Assembly: GCA_017449785.1 (NCBI GenBank)
Contig: JAFTFA010000115.1
Coordinates: 1-64,000 of the forward strand
DNA: 64,000 bases
Direction of reading: 5' to 3'
Origin: Muribaculaceae bacterium
Lineage (GTDB): Bacteria > Bacteroidota > Bacteroidia > Bacteroidales > Muribaculaceae
The position numbers were made by a program, and so were the translations under genes. Shown one piece after another: positions 43,724 through 52,632 of the stretch (position 1 is its first letter; the number at the start of each line of letters is the position of its first letter). The notes beneath the pieces were generated by a model. It saw only the letters and a program-made list of their open reading frames with translations. It was not told where the DNA came from and searched no databases.

Positions 43724-44944
43724 ATGCCACAAGAGATAGTTCAAAAGAAATATGACTTTGACCGCGTCGTGAGGATGATACTGACGCTCATCAGCGTCGC
43801 TGTGGGCGTCTGGCTCGTCAACTACCTGAGCCCCGTGTTGATGCCGTTTGTGGTGGGATTCATCCTGGCCTATATCATCGAGCCGCTGGTCGAGTGGCTG
43901 CAACGCAAGGTCCACATCAAGACCCGCGGCATCGCCGTGATGCTGGCCCTGATCATCGTCATCGCCACCATTGTTGGACTCTGCTGGCTCATCATCCCCT
44001 ACCTGATAGACGAGTTCAGCATGATGTCCAAGCAACTTGCAGCCTATGCCAAGTCGTCGCTTAGCATACCTTACATTCCCGCCGAGGTCAACGACTTCAT
44101 CCAGCGCTACATCGATCTGGAGAAAATCAACGAGCTTTTCTCCAAGCAGCAGTGGATGGAATTGATCAACAAGGCCCTGTCAGGAGCGTGGTAGGTAGTG
44201 GGCGGCACGATGAGTGTGATCTTCAGCATCGTGTCGTGGTTCATCGTGCTGTTGTACATGCTCTTCATCTTATTGGATTTCAACAAGTTGTCACGAGCTT
44301 TCAAGGGCGCCATCCCGACCAAGTACCGTCGCATGGCGCTGCGCATCTTCGGTGACGTGGCCGACACGATGAGCCGCTACTTCCGCGGCCAGGCGGCCGT
44401 TTCGTTCTTCGTGGGCGTGATTTTCGCCATCGAGTTCTACATCATCGGGCTGCCCATGGCCATTGCCTTCGGCATGTTTGTGGGCGTGCTCAACATGGTG
44501 CCCTACTTGCAGCTCATTTCCATTCCCATCGCCGCATTCCTGTGCCTGGTGGCCACGGCGGCGACAGGCGGCAGTTTCTGGGTGATGTTTGCCTGGGTCA
44601 TTGCTGCCTACATCATCTGCCAGATCATCCAGGACATGATACTCATCCCCACCATCATGAAGTCGCAGATGGGCCTCAACCCTGCCATCATCTTCTTGTC
44701 CTTGTCGCTGTGGGTCTATGTGATGGGCTTCATCGGACTGATCATCGGTCTCCCGTTGACCACACTCATCATCTCCTACTACTGCGAGTTTGTCCTCCAC
44801 CAGCCCAACCCGCTGCAGAAGGGTAAGAAAAGGAAGGAACTTCACGACAAGAAGACTCCCATGGCCCTGACCTCGGCCTTCCTCGAGAACTACCGCAACC
44901 ACGAGAAGAAGGAGAACAAGGAAAACAAGGAAAACAAGGAATAA
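43724..44944 (+). pseudogene. AI-2E family transporter interrupted by an in-frame amber stop
   Basis: Residues 1-156 (43724-44194) and the continuation from 44195 are in the same frame and join seamlessly across one TAG codon (44192-44194): ...INKALSGAW-stop-VVGGTMSVIF... Together they form a ~406-residue PerM/AI-2E protein with about eight transmembrane helices (LISVAVGVWLVNYLSPVLMPF, GIAVMLALIIVIATIVGLCW, SWFIVLLYMLFILLDF and others) and a Lys/Glu-rich C-terminal tail. The stop falls between the first helices and the conserved C-terminal half. A single C-to-T change (CAG to TAG) would explain it. It is probably a recent nonsense mutation; a GTG at 44198 or ATG at 44210 could restart the second half. 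Confidence 0.85.
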
Positions 44945-44989
44945 TCTGTTGCAATACAACCTGTAACACCAAGAGACTAGTAGTTGCTG

Positions 44990-45889
44990 ATGGGCAAGAC
45001 CTTGATTGTCATCACGGGACTCACGGGGGTGGGCAAGACAGCGACGGCCATCGGGCTGGCGCAACGACTCGGCTGCGACATCATCAATGCCGACTCGCGG
45101 CAGATCTACCGTGGCATCCCCATCTGCACCGCAGCTCCCACGCCCAGCGAACTGGCAACCGTGCGGCACCACTTCGTGGCCTTCAAGGATCTGGAGGAGA
45201 ACTACAGCGCGGCCCAGTTCGAGACCGATGTCATGGCCTTGTTGCCTGCCCTGTGGCAACAGGGCGACTATGTCGTGATGTGTGGCGGGTCGATGCTCTA
45301 TGTCGACGCTGTGTGCCGCGGCATTGACCAGTTGCCCGACATCACGCCCCAGGTGCGCAACGCCGTGAAGGAGAAATTGGCCACCCAGGGGCTGGAAAGT
45401 CTCGTCCAGGAGTTGGAACAGCTTGACCCCGACTATGCCGCGACCATCGACCGCAAGAACACCAGCCGCGTGTGCCACGGCGTGGAAATCTGCCGCCAGG
45501 CTGGCGTACCCTACTCCACCCTGCGCACCGGCACGGCCAAGCGGCGCGACTTCGACATCATCAAGCTCGCCCTCAACATCGAGCGGGAACAACTCTTTGA
45601 CCGCATCAACCGCCGCGTGGACCGCATGATCGAGGCGGGACTGGAGCAAGAAGCCCGCTCGGTCTATCACCTGCGGCACCTTAACGCATTGAACACCGTG
45701 GGAATGAAGGAGATGTTCGCCATCTTTGACGGCACGATGGACCGCCACACGGCTATCGAGCGCATGAAGAAGAACACCCGCGTCTATGCCAAGAAGCAAC
45801 TCACCTGGTACCGTCGTGACCCCTCCATCACCTGGGTAACCCCCGACGATGCCATCTCCACTGCACTCAATATGTTATCAATCGACTAG
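44990..45889 (+). CDS. miaA: tRNA dimethylallyltransferase MiaA
   Basis: 299 residues from the ATG at 44990. P-loop GLTGVGKTATA (~10-20), DSRQIYRGIPICTAAPT (~37-53), GGSMLYVDAVCRG, and the C-terminal KKNTRVYAKKQLTWYRRDP. It transfers a dimethylallyl group to A37 of tRNAs reading UNN codons. Its 3' end overlaps the convergent cutC gene by 12 bp. Confidence 0.97.
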   Translation: MGKTLIVITGLTGVGKTATAIGLAQRLGCDIINADSRQIYRGIPICTAAPTPSELATVRHHFVAFKDLEENYSAAQFETDVMALLPALWQQGDYVVMCGGSMLYVDAVCRGIDQLPDITPQVRNAVKEKLATQGLESLVQELEQLDPDYAATIDRKNTSRVCHGVEICRQAGVPYSTLRTGTAKRRDFDIIKLALNIEREQLFDRINRRVDRMIEAGLEQEARSVYHLRHLNALNTVGMKEMFAIFDGTMDRHTAIERMKKNTRVYAKKQLTWYRRDPSITWVTPDDAISTALNMLSID

Positions 45890-46630
45890 TTGCGCAATCG
45901 TCGCGGCGACACGGCGGGCCGTGGTATAGTCCAGGGCTGCCTCATTGGCGCCGGGACGGCCCATATACAGGTTGGGATTGACATATTGCATCGCGCTGGG
46001 TCGGGACTCACGGCCCGAGAAATGAAACTCATGGAGCCCCGTCGCCTCGCGGATGTCGCGGATGTTCTGCTCGGTCACTCCACTGCCGGCCATGAGGATG
46101 ATGCGCCCCGCAGCCTGGCGGTTCAGTTTTGCCAGCAATTCCACACCCTGGACGGCCTTGGGCTGCTGGCCCGAAGTCAATATTCGGTCAAAGCCCAGGT
46201 CGATGATTTCTTCCAGTGCCCTCTGCGGGTCGGCAGCGCGGTCAAAGGCGCGGTGCATCGTCACGCTCATCCCGCGGCTGCACTCCATCAGGTAACGGTT
46301 CTTCTCGACATCGATGGTGCCGTCGGCCTTCAGGCAACCGAACACCACGCCGTCCACGCCTAAGTCGCGGCACATGCCGATGTCCTGGGCCATGCGCTCC
46401 ACCTCCAGGTCGCTATAGAGGAAATCCCCGCCACGGGGCCGGATAATCACGTGCAGGCGCGTCGTGGTCAACACTCGTCGGGCCACCTTGATCTCGCCAT
46501 AACTGGGCGTGGTTCCGCCCTCGGGGATACCGGCACACAATTCCACGCGGTCGGCTCCGCCCTCTTGTGCCGCCAAGCATGATTCCACGCCGTTGGCACA
46601 CACTTCTACCATAAATTCGTCACGTTTCAT
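45878..46630 (-). CDS. cutC: CutC family protein
   Basis: 250 residues from the ATG at 46630; 29 further in-frame codons upstream overlap the preceding gene and are rejected. TIM-barrel CutC motifs: FMVEVCANGVESCLAAQEGG, ADRVELCAGIPEGGTTPS, VIIRPRGGDFLYSD, MHRAFD, ILTSGQ. Originally linked to copper homeostasis; the enzymatic role is uncertain. It follows the phosphodiester glycosidase gene by 19 bp on the minus strand. Confidence 0.93.
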   Translation of the reverse strand: MKRDEFMVEVCANGVESCLAAQEGGADRVELCAGIPEGGTTPSYGEIKVARRVLTTTRLHVIIRPRGGDFLYSDLEVERMAQDIGMCRDLGVDGVVFGCLKADGTIDVEKNRYLMECSRGMSVTMHRAFDRAADPQRALEEIIDLGFDRILTSGQQPKAVQGVELLAKLNRQAAGRIILMAGSGVTEQNIRDIREATGLHEFHFSGRESRPSAMQYVNPNLYMGRPGANEAALDYTTARRVAATIAQLVD

Positions 46631-46649
46631 AAAACTGCAAGTTCTATTT

Positions 46650-49022
46650 TTATCCCAGGATGAGGTCGATAACGGCATTGACGTCGGCAAGGCCCACCTC
46701 GCCGTCATGGTTGACATCGGCTTCGGGAAGATAGCCTCCGTCGAGAATCACGGCGATGACGGCATTGACGTCGGCAACATTCACCTCGCCGTCGCCATTC
46801 ACGTCGCCCTCGGCGGGTTGCGGCTCGTCGGGCGGCATCGAGGCATAGACCAGTTCCATGCCGGGTATCTTGAGGCTGTACGGTTCACCGGCGGTCGGTG
46901 AGGCATAGGTGATATAGTAATATACCAGATGCAGCGGGAAATTTCCCGGATCGGCCGCGTCACAGATGTCGCTGGCGGGTGCATCGACGATCACCGTTTC
47001 GCCTGTTGTGGCGTCAACGGGGTACTCGACCGTCACACGCTCGCCGGTGGCTGTCGCGATCAGGATTTTCACCGTCTTGAGCTGCAGGTTGCCGGGCTCC
47101 ATGCGCAGCCTCAACGTGTCGGGCAGGCCCCACATCTGCACCGCTTTGGTGATCTTGAGGTAAGGATTTCGCGACGAACTGCCCGTGAAGTCGATCTGCA
47201 TGCCGTTGTCCAGCGCAGTCACCACGCGGTCCTTGCCGCCGCTCTGGGCCACCTGCCATGTGGAGGGGTCGATGGGGGCGTTCTCCACCGTGGTCACGCG
47301 GGCCTTGGGGTTCTCGACACTGACGAGCAACGAGTCGGCCAGCAGGGGATGGCTGGACTTGACAATGGTATGCCCGTCGGCCACAGCCGTGATGATGCCT
47401 TGCTGATCAACGGCACAGACCCCCTCATCGGCCGAGGTCCATGCCACGACCGCAGGGTCCACCTTGTCCAGGCCGTAGCCGCTCACGCCGTTGATATTGA
47501 TGGCGTAGGGGTGGAAACGGTCGATGACCACACTGTCGCTCACGAGTTGCCACTGCGCCTCGGTGATAGTCACGGGCTGGGAGGCCGTGATGCCGTTATA
47601 GGTCACATAGAGGTTACCTGTCGCGGGCGTCGAGACGGCATGGAAGACGCCCATGTCGTCAAAGGTGCCCACCTGGGGATCGCAGGTGAAGGTGCAACCC
47701 TGCAAGTCGCGGGTCTTGAGCACGCCATACTGATTATAGCCCCACACGCCGAAAGCCGTCGTGGCCGATATGGACAAGTTGTAGCACCGCGGCTCGAAGC
47801 TGATGAGGCCGATCTCGTCGTCCTCCGGGGCTATCGACACCACCAGGCAGCCATTGCCCACGGCACGCACGGGGCCGTCGCTGGGATGGTTGAGCACTTC
47901 ATCGTTGACGACCATGCACGATGAGCCGCCGCCATCGAGATTGACGGCGTTGGTAGCGCCCAGTGCTTCAAAGATGCCCTGCATCTCCTTGAGCGTCACG
48001 CCCACCGAGGTCAAGTGGCGACCGTCCACGACAACGAGGTAGAGCCGTGTGCTGTCGGCATTGAAGCCAATGGCCGTGCGGGGATGACGCTCGGCCCAAT
48101 CTTCCTTGAACTGGCCGTTCTGCATGATGATGTGGTCGCTGCCGCCGACGAGCTGGCTGATGTCAACGTCCTGCGGGCCGTTGTTGAGCTGGAGCGAGAA
48201 ACTGATGTCCAGCACATCGCCCACGGTCATCCACTCGGTCTGGTTGGCATAGGTGCCCTTGAGCCACAGGATGGCCTTGCCGTCGGGGATCGTGGTCGAT
48301 CCCTTGGCATCAAAGATGTCCTCGATGACACAATGCTCCACGCCATTGGCTCTCCAGGCGAATGCTCCCTCGGCGGGGGCCAGCAGCACCATTTTGCCCG
48401 ACGTCGAGCCGTCATAGGTCACGGGGCCGTAACTGCGGGTGAACAGGATGGACTGGTTGGCGGCGATGTTGTCGTAGGCATATCGCATGCGGTTCACCAG
48501 GTTGAGCGCAAACGTGTGCTCGCCGCCCGTCACGCTTCCCGTGAACGTCAAGCGGTCTATGTAGGGTCTATTGCTCTCGTCAAGCACCAGACAGGCGCGG
48601 TTGTGGCTGCTGAGCACCAGTTCGCCATTGCGCACCTGGCCGCTCACGGGCAGGCCCACCTCGTTGCTGGGCGAGGTCATGAAGAAGTCGCCATTGATGG
48701 CGGCCACGACCTCATGGCCAGGGCGGTTGTTGCGTTTTGCCATGTTGACGGGCGTCTCGCTGCCCACCGACTTATCGCTGCCCAGGCAGGTTTCCATCAC
48801 GATATACGGGTTGGTCAGGTCCATCTCGGTCACGCTGATCTTGAGCGGCATGGCAGGGATGTCATATTTGGCCGCGGTCACGCCGGGGCCCACCAGGTGG
48901 GGAAACACGAGCGTGTCCACCTCATAGGCCTTGTCGCCGATCACCCACTGGTCACGGGCACTCCCCGCCAGGGCCACCAGCGCCAGGGCAATGAGTGTTA
49001 ATTGATAGCAGAGTCGTTTCAT
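46650..49022 (-). CDS. Secreted phosphodiester glycosidase (NAGPA) protein with dockerin-like repeats
   Basis: 790 residues. After the signal peptide (1-21) comes a NAGPA domain (~60-400): AAINGDFFMTSP, HPRTAIGFNADSTRLYLVVVDGR, GVTLKEMQGIFEALGATNAV and NLDGGGSSCMVVND. In this family the domain removes GlcNAc from phosphodiester-linked glycans. Ig-like (BIG2-like) segments (~490-580) and a beta-sandwich (~600-735) follow. Two repeats of the second dockerin-like flavour (GDVNGDGEVNVADVNAVI and DVNHDGEVGLADVNAVI) end the protein. It overlaps the upstream gene by 4 bp and precedes cutC, forming a three-gene operon. Confidence 0.9.
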   Translation of the reverse strand: MKRLCYQLTLIALALVALAGSARDQWVIGDKAYEVDTLVFPHLVGPGVTAAKYDIPAMPLKISVTEMDLTNPYIVMETCLGSDKSVGSETPVNMAKRNNRPGHEVVAAINGDFFMTSPSNEVGLPVSGQVRNGELVLSSHNRACLVLDESNRPYIDRLTFTGSVTGGEHTFALNLVNRMRYAYDNIAANQSILFTRSYGPVTYDGSTSGKMVLLAPAEGAFAWRANGVEHCVIEDIFDAKGSTTIPDGKAILWLKGTYANQTEWMTVGDVLDISFSLQLNNGPQDVDISQLVGGSDHIIMQNGQFKEDWAERHPRTAIGFNADSTRLYLVVVDGRHLTSVGVTLKEMQGIFEALGATNAVNLDGGGSSCMVVNDEVLNHPSDGPVRAVGNGCLVVSIAPEDDEIGLISFEPRCYNLSISATTAFGVWGYNQYGVLKTRDLQGCTFTCDPQVGTFDDMGVFHAVSTPATGNLYVTYNGITASQPVTITEAQWQLVSDSVVIDRFHPYAININGVSGYGLDKVDPAVVAWTSADEGVCAVDQQGIITAVADGHTIVKSSHPLLADSLLVSVENPKARVTTVENAPIDPSTWQVAQSGGKDRVVTALDNGMQIDFTGSSSRNPYLKITKAVQMWGLPDTLRLRMEPGNLQLKTVKILIATATGERVTVEYPVDATTGETVIVDAPASDICDAADPGNFPLHLVYYYITYASPTAGEPYSLKIPGMELVYASMPPDEPQPAEGDVNGDGEVNVADVNAVIAVILDGGYLPEADVNHDGEVGLADVNAVIDLILG

Positions 49023-50407
49023 GAGTTCAAAATGATGTCAATGACCGCATTCACGTCGGCCACATTCACTTCATGGTCACCGTTCACGTCCCCGACACTC
49101 TCCTTGTTTCCGCTCAGGATCATGTCGATGATGGTATTGGCGTCGGCGATGTTCACCTCGCCGTCACCGTTCACGTCGCCCGGTTTGCCGGGGTGCGGCG
49201 TATCGCTGCCCACGTTGCGGCCGATTTTATAGACCGCCATGCCGTTGTAGGCCTTGAAGGTGAGCAGAGTCACTTCCTCGTTGCCCTCGTCGTCCACGCC
49301 GCTCTCGACAGCAAAGCAGTGCACGCGCAATCCGCTGTCATTGACCTTGCCCAGGCTGTCGGCGGGAATGGTCCAGTACTTGGTCATGCCACCCAGCGAC
49401 TGGCCATCGCCCAGCTCACAGATGTTGGCCTGGCAACCGTGGCCGTTGCCGTTCATGTCGGCGTTGACATACACGAGGAAATCGCGGCCGTCGAGCTTGA
49501 ACTCGATGCAGCCGTTGGGCGTGGACTGGGGCCACAGCGCGGGATCCACGTTCTCAAACGAGTCGATGACCGAGCCCGAGAAGTCATAGACCACCGGAGC
49601 CGTGTCAAAGCAGTCGATATAGAACATCTCGCCGCTGTAGCGCGAATACTCGTCCGGCCCCTCGATCATCTTGATGACTGGGGCCAGCGAGAAGCCCGTC
49701 TTGGTCTCGGGATAGAAGTTGATGATGTCCATGTAGGGGTCGCCCTCAAAGCCGCCTTCCCATTCTCCGCCCTGGTCGGCGTGCATGCGGTAGATGGTCG
49801 GGAAACCCGGGTCGGCGGTGGCACCGGCAACGGTCATGATGTTGCACTCGGCCTCCTCCAGGGTCAGGTCACCCATCACGTCCAGGTAGTCGGTGCGCTG
49901 GGGAGCGTCACCCTTGTCCATCTCGACCACCAGGGTGAGTTCGCCAGTCTCGGTGTTCACCATATAGACGGGGATATACTGCTGCACGGTGCTGGTCATG
50001 GGAGCTACCCAGATGTGGTGGAAACTGTCCTTGCCGATGCTGGCAACGCCCAGGAAGCGGCCATAGGGGGCTCCGTCGAGCGTCAAGGGCAGGTCCTCGA
50101 GTTGGCTGCCGTCGGCTGCCGAGAAGCGGTGGATGACCGATTGCGCAATCGTGTCGTTGCCCACGACGACTGTGCGCTCCTCGCTGCGCGCCACATAGAT
50201 GATACCCTGGTCCATCGTGGCCGTGCGGGCACGCTGGTTGCAGATGTCGTTTCCTGTATAGGCCGTGCCGCTGTGCACACGGTCCAGGATCCACTGGTTG
50301 ACAATCTTGATGCCGTTCACCTCGGGATAAACCTGCCCGTCGGTCACAGCAAGGGCACTCAGGGCTGCCGTGAACAGCGTGATGAGAAGAAGTACTGATT
50401 TTTTCAT
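49019..50407 (-). CDS. Secreted dockerin-tagged protein of unknown function, paralog A
   Basis: About 462 residues from the ATG at 50407. A signal peptide (MKKSVLLLITLFTAALSALA) is followed by ~370 residues not assignable to a named family. It is rich in beta-strand-like segments, with short blocks suggesting a propeller (IIYVARSEERTVVVGNDT, LPLTLDGAPYGRFLGVASIG, YRMHADQGGEWEGGFEGDPY). Two dockerin-like repeats (GDVNGDGEVNIADANTII, GDVNGDHEVNVADVNAVI) close it. It is closely related along its whole length to the gene at 50708-52105. The 4-bp overlap with the glycosidase gene shows co-expression and hints at action on the same glycan. Confidence 0.8.
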   Translation of the reverse strand: MKKSVLLLITLFTAALSALAVTDGQVYPEVNGIKIVNQWILDRVHSGTAYTGNDICNQRARTATMDQGIIYVARSEERTVVVGNDTIAQSVIHRFSAADGSQLEDLPLTLDGAPYGRFLGVASIGKDSFHHIWVAPMTSTVQQYIPVYMVNTETGELTLVVEMDKGDAPQRTDYLDVMGDLTLEEAECNIMTVAGATADPGFPTIYRMHADQGGEWEGGFEGDPYMDIINFYPETKTGFSLAPVIKMIEGPDEYSRYSGEMFYIDCFDTAPVVYDFSGSVIDSFENVDPALWPQSTPNGCIEFKLDGRDFLVYVNADMNGNGHGCQANICELGDGQSLGGMTKYWTIPADSLGKVNDSGLRVHCFAVESGVDDEGNEEVTLLTFKAYNGMAVYKIGRNVGSDTPHPGKPGDVNGDGEVNIADANTIIDMILSGNKESVGDVNGDHEVNVADVNAVIDIILNS

Positions 50408-50633
50408 TGCGAAGCGTTTTTTAAGGGTGAATTTCCATTTATACATAAGTTCTTGGAGCGGTAAACACTTCAAAACTTGAAGGTTAGAGGTCAGTGATGA
50501 GATTTTTTCAATCTATTTATGGGCCTATCGGCTTAAACCGAAGATTTTGCCATTCTCTACACCATACACTATACACCCCTACACCTCAAGTTCTTAAAGT
50601 GGCGCAGCTACTTTAAAACTTGAATCATAAATA
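50408..50633. other. Leader and spacer between the two paralogs
   Basis: No gene. It contains small hairpins, CTTCAA-AAC-TTGAAG near 50470 and CAAGTTCTTAAAGT / ACTTTAAAACTTG (50587-50622), each including the word AAAACTTGAA. No full consensus promoter is visible for paralog A. Confidence 0.45.
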
Positions 50634-50684
50634 AACTGCGGATTGACGCGGATGTGAGAAACACTCCGTGTACAATCCGCAGTT
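50634..50684 (-). terminator. Terminator of paralog B
   Basis: AACTGCGGATTG (50634-50645) and CAATCCGCAGTT (50673-50684) form a perfect 12-bp stem, followed on the minus strand by TATTTATGATT. Confidence 0.85.
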
Positions 50685-50707
50685 CTGTACTCTGGATATC
50701 TCTGGGA

Positions 50708-52105
50708 TTATTGCTTGCTCAGGATGATGTCGATGATGGCATTCACGTCGGCTACATTCACCTCATGGTCACCGTTCACGTCACCCACCTTGTCCTGGTT
50801 GTTGCTCAGGATCATGTCGATAACGGCATTCACGTCGGCAAGGTTCACCTCCTGGTCACCGTTCACGTCACCGACGATGCCGGGCTCGGGCTCGCCGCTG
50901 TCCACGTTGGTACCGATCTTGTAAACGGCCATACCGTTGTAGCACTTGTAGATAAACAGCGTCACCTCCTCGTTGCCCTCGGCATCAACGCCATACTCGA
51001 CGTTCATGCTCTGCACGCGCGTGCCGCCGTCACTCATGGCGCCCAGCTCATCGGGGACCATCCAGTAGCGCTCCATGCCGGCCAGGGTCATGCCCTCGCC
51101 CAGCTCGCAGATGTAGGACTGGCAGGCCTTGTTGACCATCGTGGCCTCGTCAACGCCCGTGTACTGGGCTGCGACATACACGATGAAGTTGCGGCCGTCG
51201 AGCGTGAACTCACACACGCCGTTGGCACCCACGTCCATGGGCCAATACTCGGGATTGACCTCCTCAAAGCCTTCTACCAGCGTACCCGTCTCGTCATACA
51301 GGATGGGAGCCGTGGTGAAGCCATCGACATAGAACAGCGAGCCGCTGTAGCGCGTGTCCTCGTCCTCGCCCAAGATCATCTTCACCACAGGACCATAACC
51401 CCACTGGGTCACTGTCTCGGGATAGAACTCGATGATGGCCATGTAGGGGTCACCCTCAAAGCCGCCCTCAAAGTCGCCTCCCTGATCGGCGTGCCAGCGG
51501 TAGATGACCTCCGAGCTGGTGCCCACGGTCATGATGTTGCACTCAGCCTCCTCGCGGGTCAAGTCGCCCATCACGTCCATGTAGTCGCAGCGGGCCAGCA
51601 TGTCGCCCTTCTCGAGGCTGGCAACCAGCTCGAGCTCGCCCGTCTCGCCGTCAAGCAGGTAGATGGGTGATTCGGTAGCCAGCTCGCTGGTATAGGGAGC
51701 GATGTACAGGTGGCCAAAGTTGTCCACGCCGATCGTGTTGGCACTCAACGTGATGTTGCCATAGACGGCACCGTCGAGCGTCAGGGGCAGCTCCTTCACC
51801 AGATTGCCGTTGGAGGCATCCAGCTTATAAACCACGCTCTGCATCAGCGTGTCGGTGCCCTGGATGACCGTGTTGGCATTGGAACGGGTAATGTAGATGT
51901 ATCCGTCGTGCATCACCGCCGTGCGGGCATAGGTGTTGCAATACGGCTGGTTACCCCACTCGCCCGGAGTGTGCGCGCGGTCCTGAATCCACAGGTTCTT
52001 GATTTTGATACCATTAACGGCATCATACTTCACGCCGTCGGTCGCTGCCCACGACGTGGCAGCAGCTGAAACCATCAATAAAGTCAAAAGTAGGAATTTC
52101 TTCAT
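50708..52105 (-). CDS. Secreted dockerin-tagged protein of unknown function, paralog B
   Basis: 465 residues. Signal peptide (MKKFLLLTLLMVSAAATSWA), then the same unknown ~370-residue domain as paralog A. Shared blocks include DVMGDLTREEAECNIMTV, YRWHADQGGDFEGGFEGDPY, FYPET and GNEEVTLFIYKCYNGMAVYKIG. Two dockerin-like repeats (GDVNGDQEVNLADVNAVI, GDVNGDHEVNVADVNAII) end the protein. Its own terminator separates it from paralog A, so the duplicated genes are expressed as different units. Confidence 0.8.
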   Translation of the reverse strand: MKKFLLLTLLMVSAAATSWAATDGVKYDAVNGIKIKNLWIQDRAHTPGEWGNQPYCNTYARTAVMHDGYIYITRSNANTVIQGTDTLMQSVVYKLDASNGNLVKELPLTLDGAVYGNITLSANTIGVDNFGHLYIAPYTSELATESPIYLLDGETGELELVASLEKGDMLARCDYMDVMGDLTREEAECNIMTVGTSSEVIYRWHADQGGDFEGGFEGDPYMAIIEFYPETVTQWGYGPVVKMILGEDEDTRYSGSLFYVDGFTTAPILYDETGTLVEGFEEVNPEYWPMDVGANGVCEFTLDGRNFIVYVAAQYTGVDEATMVNKACQSYICELGEGMTLAGMERYWMVPDELGAMSDGGTRVQSMNVEYGVDAEGNEEVTLFIYKCYNGMAVYKIGTNVDSGEPEPGIVGDVNGDQEVNLADVNAVIDMILSNNQDKVGDVNGDHEVNVADVNAIIDIILSKQ

Positions 52106-52370
52106 AATGCGTTGTTTATTAAGTTGTTATATCAATTTCGTTTTTTCTATTCCCTTTAATCAAGCAAAGTAACAAAAAAAAATCTGATTTTCAAAACACT
52201 ACACTACAATATTTTTTCATCACATTCCACTCCCCCCACTCCCCCCACCAAGCCACCTCCAGATTTTTCAGCATCTTCTGTTGTTCATAAAAAAGTTGTT
52301 TGAGTTGTTTTTTAAAAAACCGCGCGGATTTCAGACAACCATATCAACCCGTTTGACAACCAGAACAACC
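52106..52370. other. AT-rich intergenic region upstream of paralog B
   Basis: No gene. It includes a near-consensus TTACTTTG on the minus strand near 52170, a C-rich run (CCACTCCCCCCACTCCCCCC) near 52227, and a third, partial copy of the GTTGTTCATAAAAAAGTTGT motif near 52280 that also occurs in the direct repeats at 52371 and 56121. Confidence 0.5.
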
Positions 52371-52513
52371 CTTATTTTTGCATCCGCATCTGATTGCGAG
52401 CCTCTTGCGAGCAATCACAAAAAACTTAGCGGCTTGGCGGCTTAGCGTGAGATAATAGAGTGCGGATGCCCTCAGATATTTCAGACTATTCAGTTGTTCA
52501 TAAAAAAGTTGTC
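52371..52513. repeat. Left copy of the ~140-bp repeat flanking the BspA-like gene
   Basis: Direct repeat of 56121-56266. Both copies start CTTATTnTTGCATCCGCA, contain AACTTAGCGGCTTGGCGGCT and GAGATAATAGAGTGCGGATG, and end in CAGTTGTTCnTAAAAAA. Inside, GCATCCGCA (52380-52388) and TGCGGATGC (52461-52469) are terminal inverted repeats of a ~90-bp core. Confidence 0.85.
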
Positions 52514-52554
52514 GTCGGATTTATTATCATTTTTGTCATTTTTTTGTTATTTTA

Positions 52555-52586
52555 TTTGATAAAGTAAAGAAAAGTTGCTAAATTTG
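52555..52586 (+). promoter_or_regulatory. Promoter of the BspA-like gene
   Basis: TTTG at 52555-52558, a 20-nt spacer and TAAATTTG at 52579-52586 match the consensus. The ATG at 52633 is 46 bp downstream. The promoter lies inside the unit bounded by the direct repeats. Confidence 0.75.
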
Positions 52587-52632
52587 GCAAGTTATTAACT
52601 TTTCTTGTCTAACCCTCTAAAAGAATACGATT

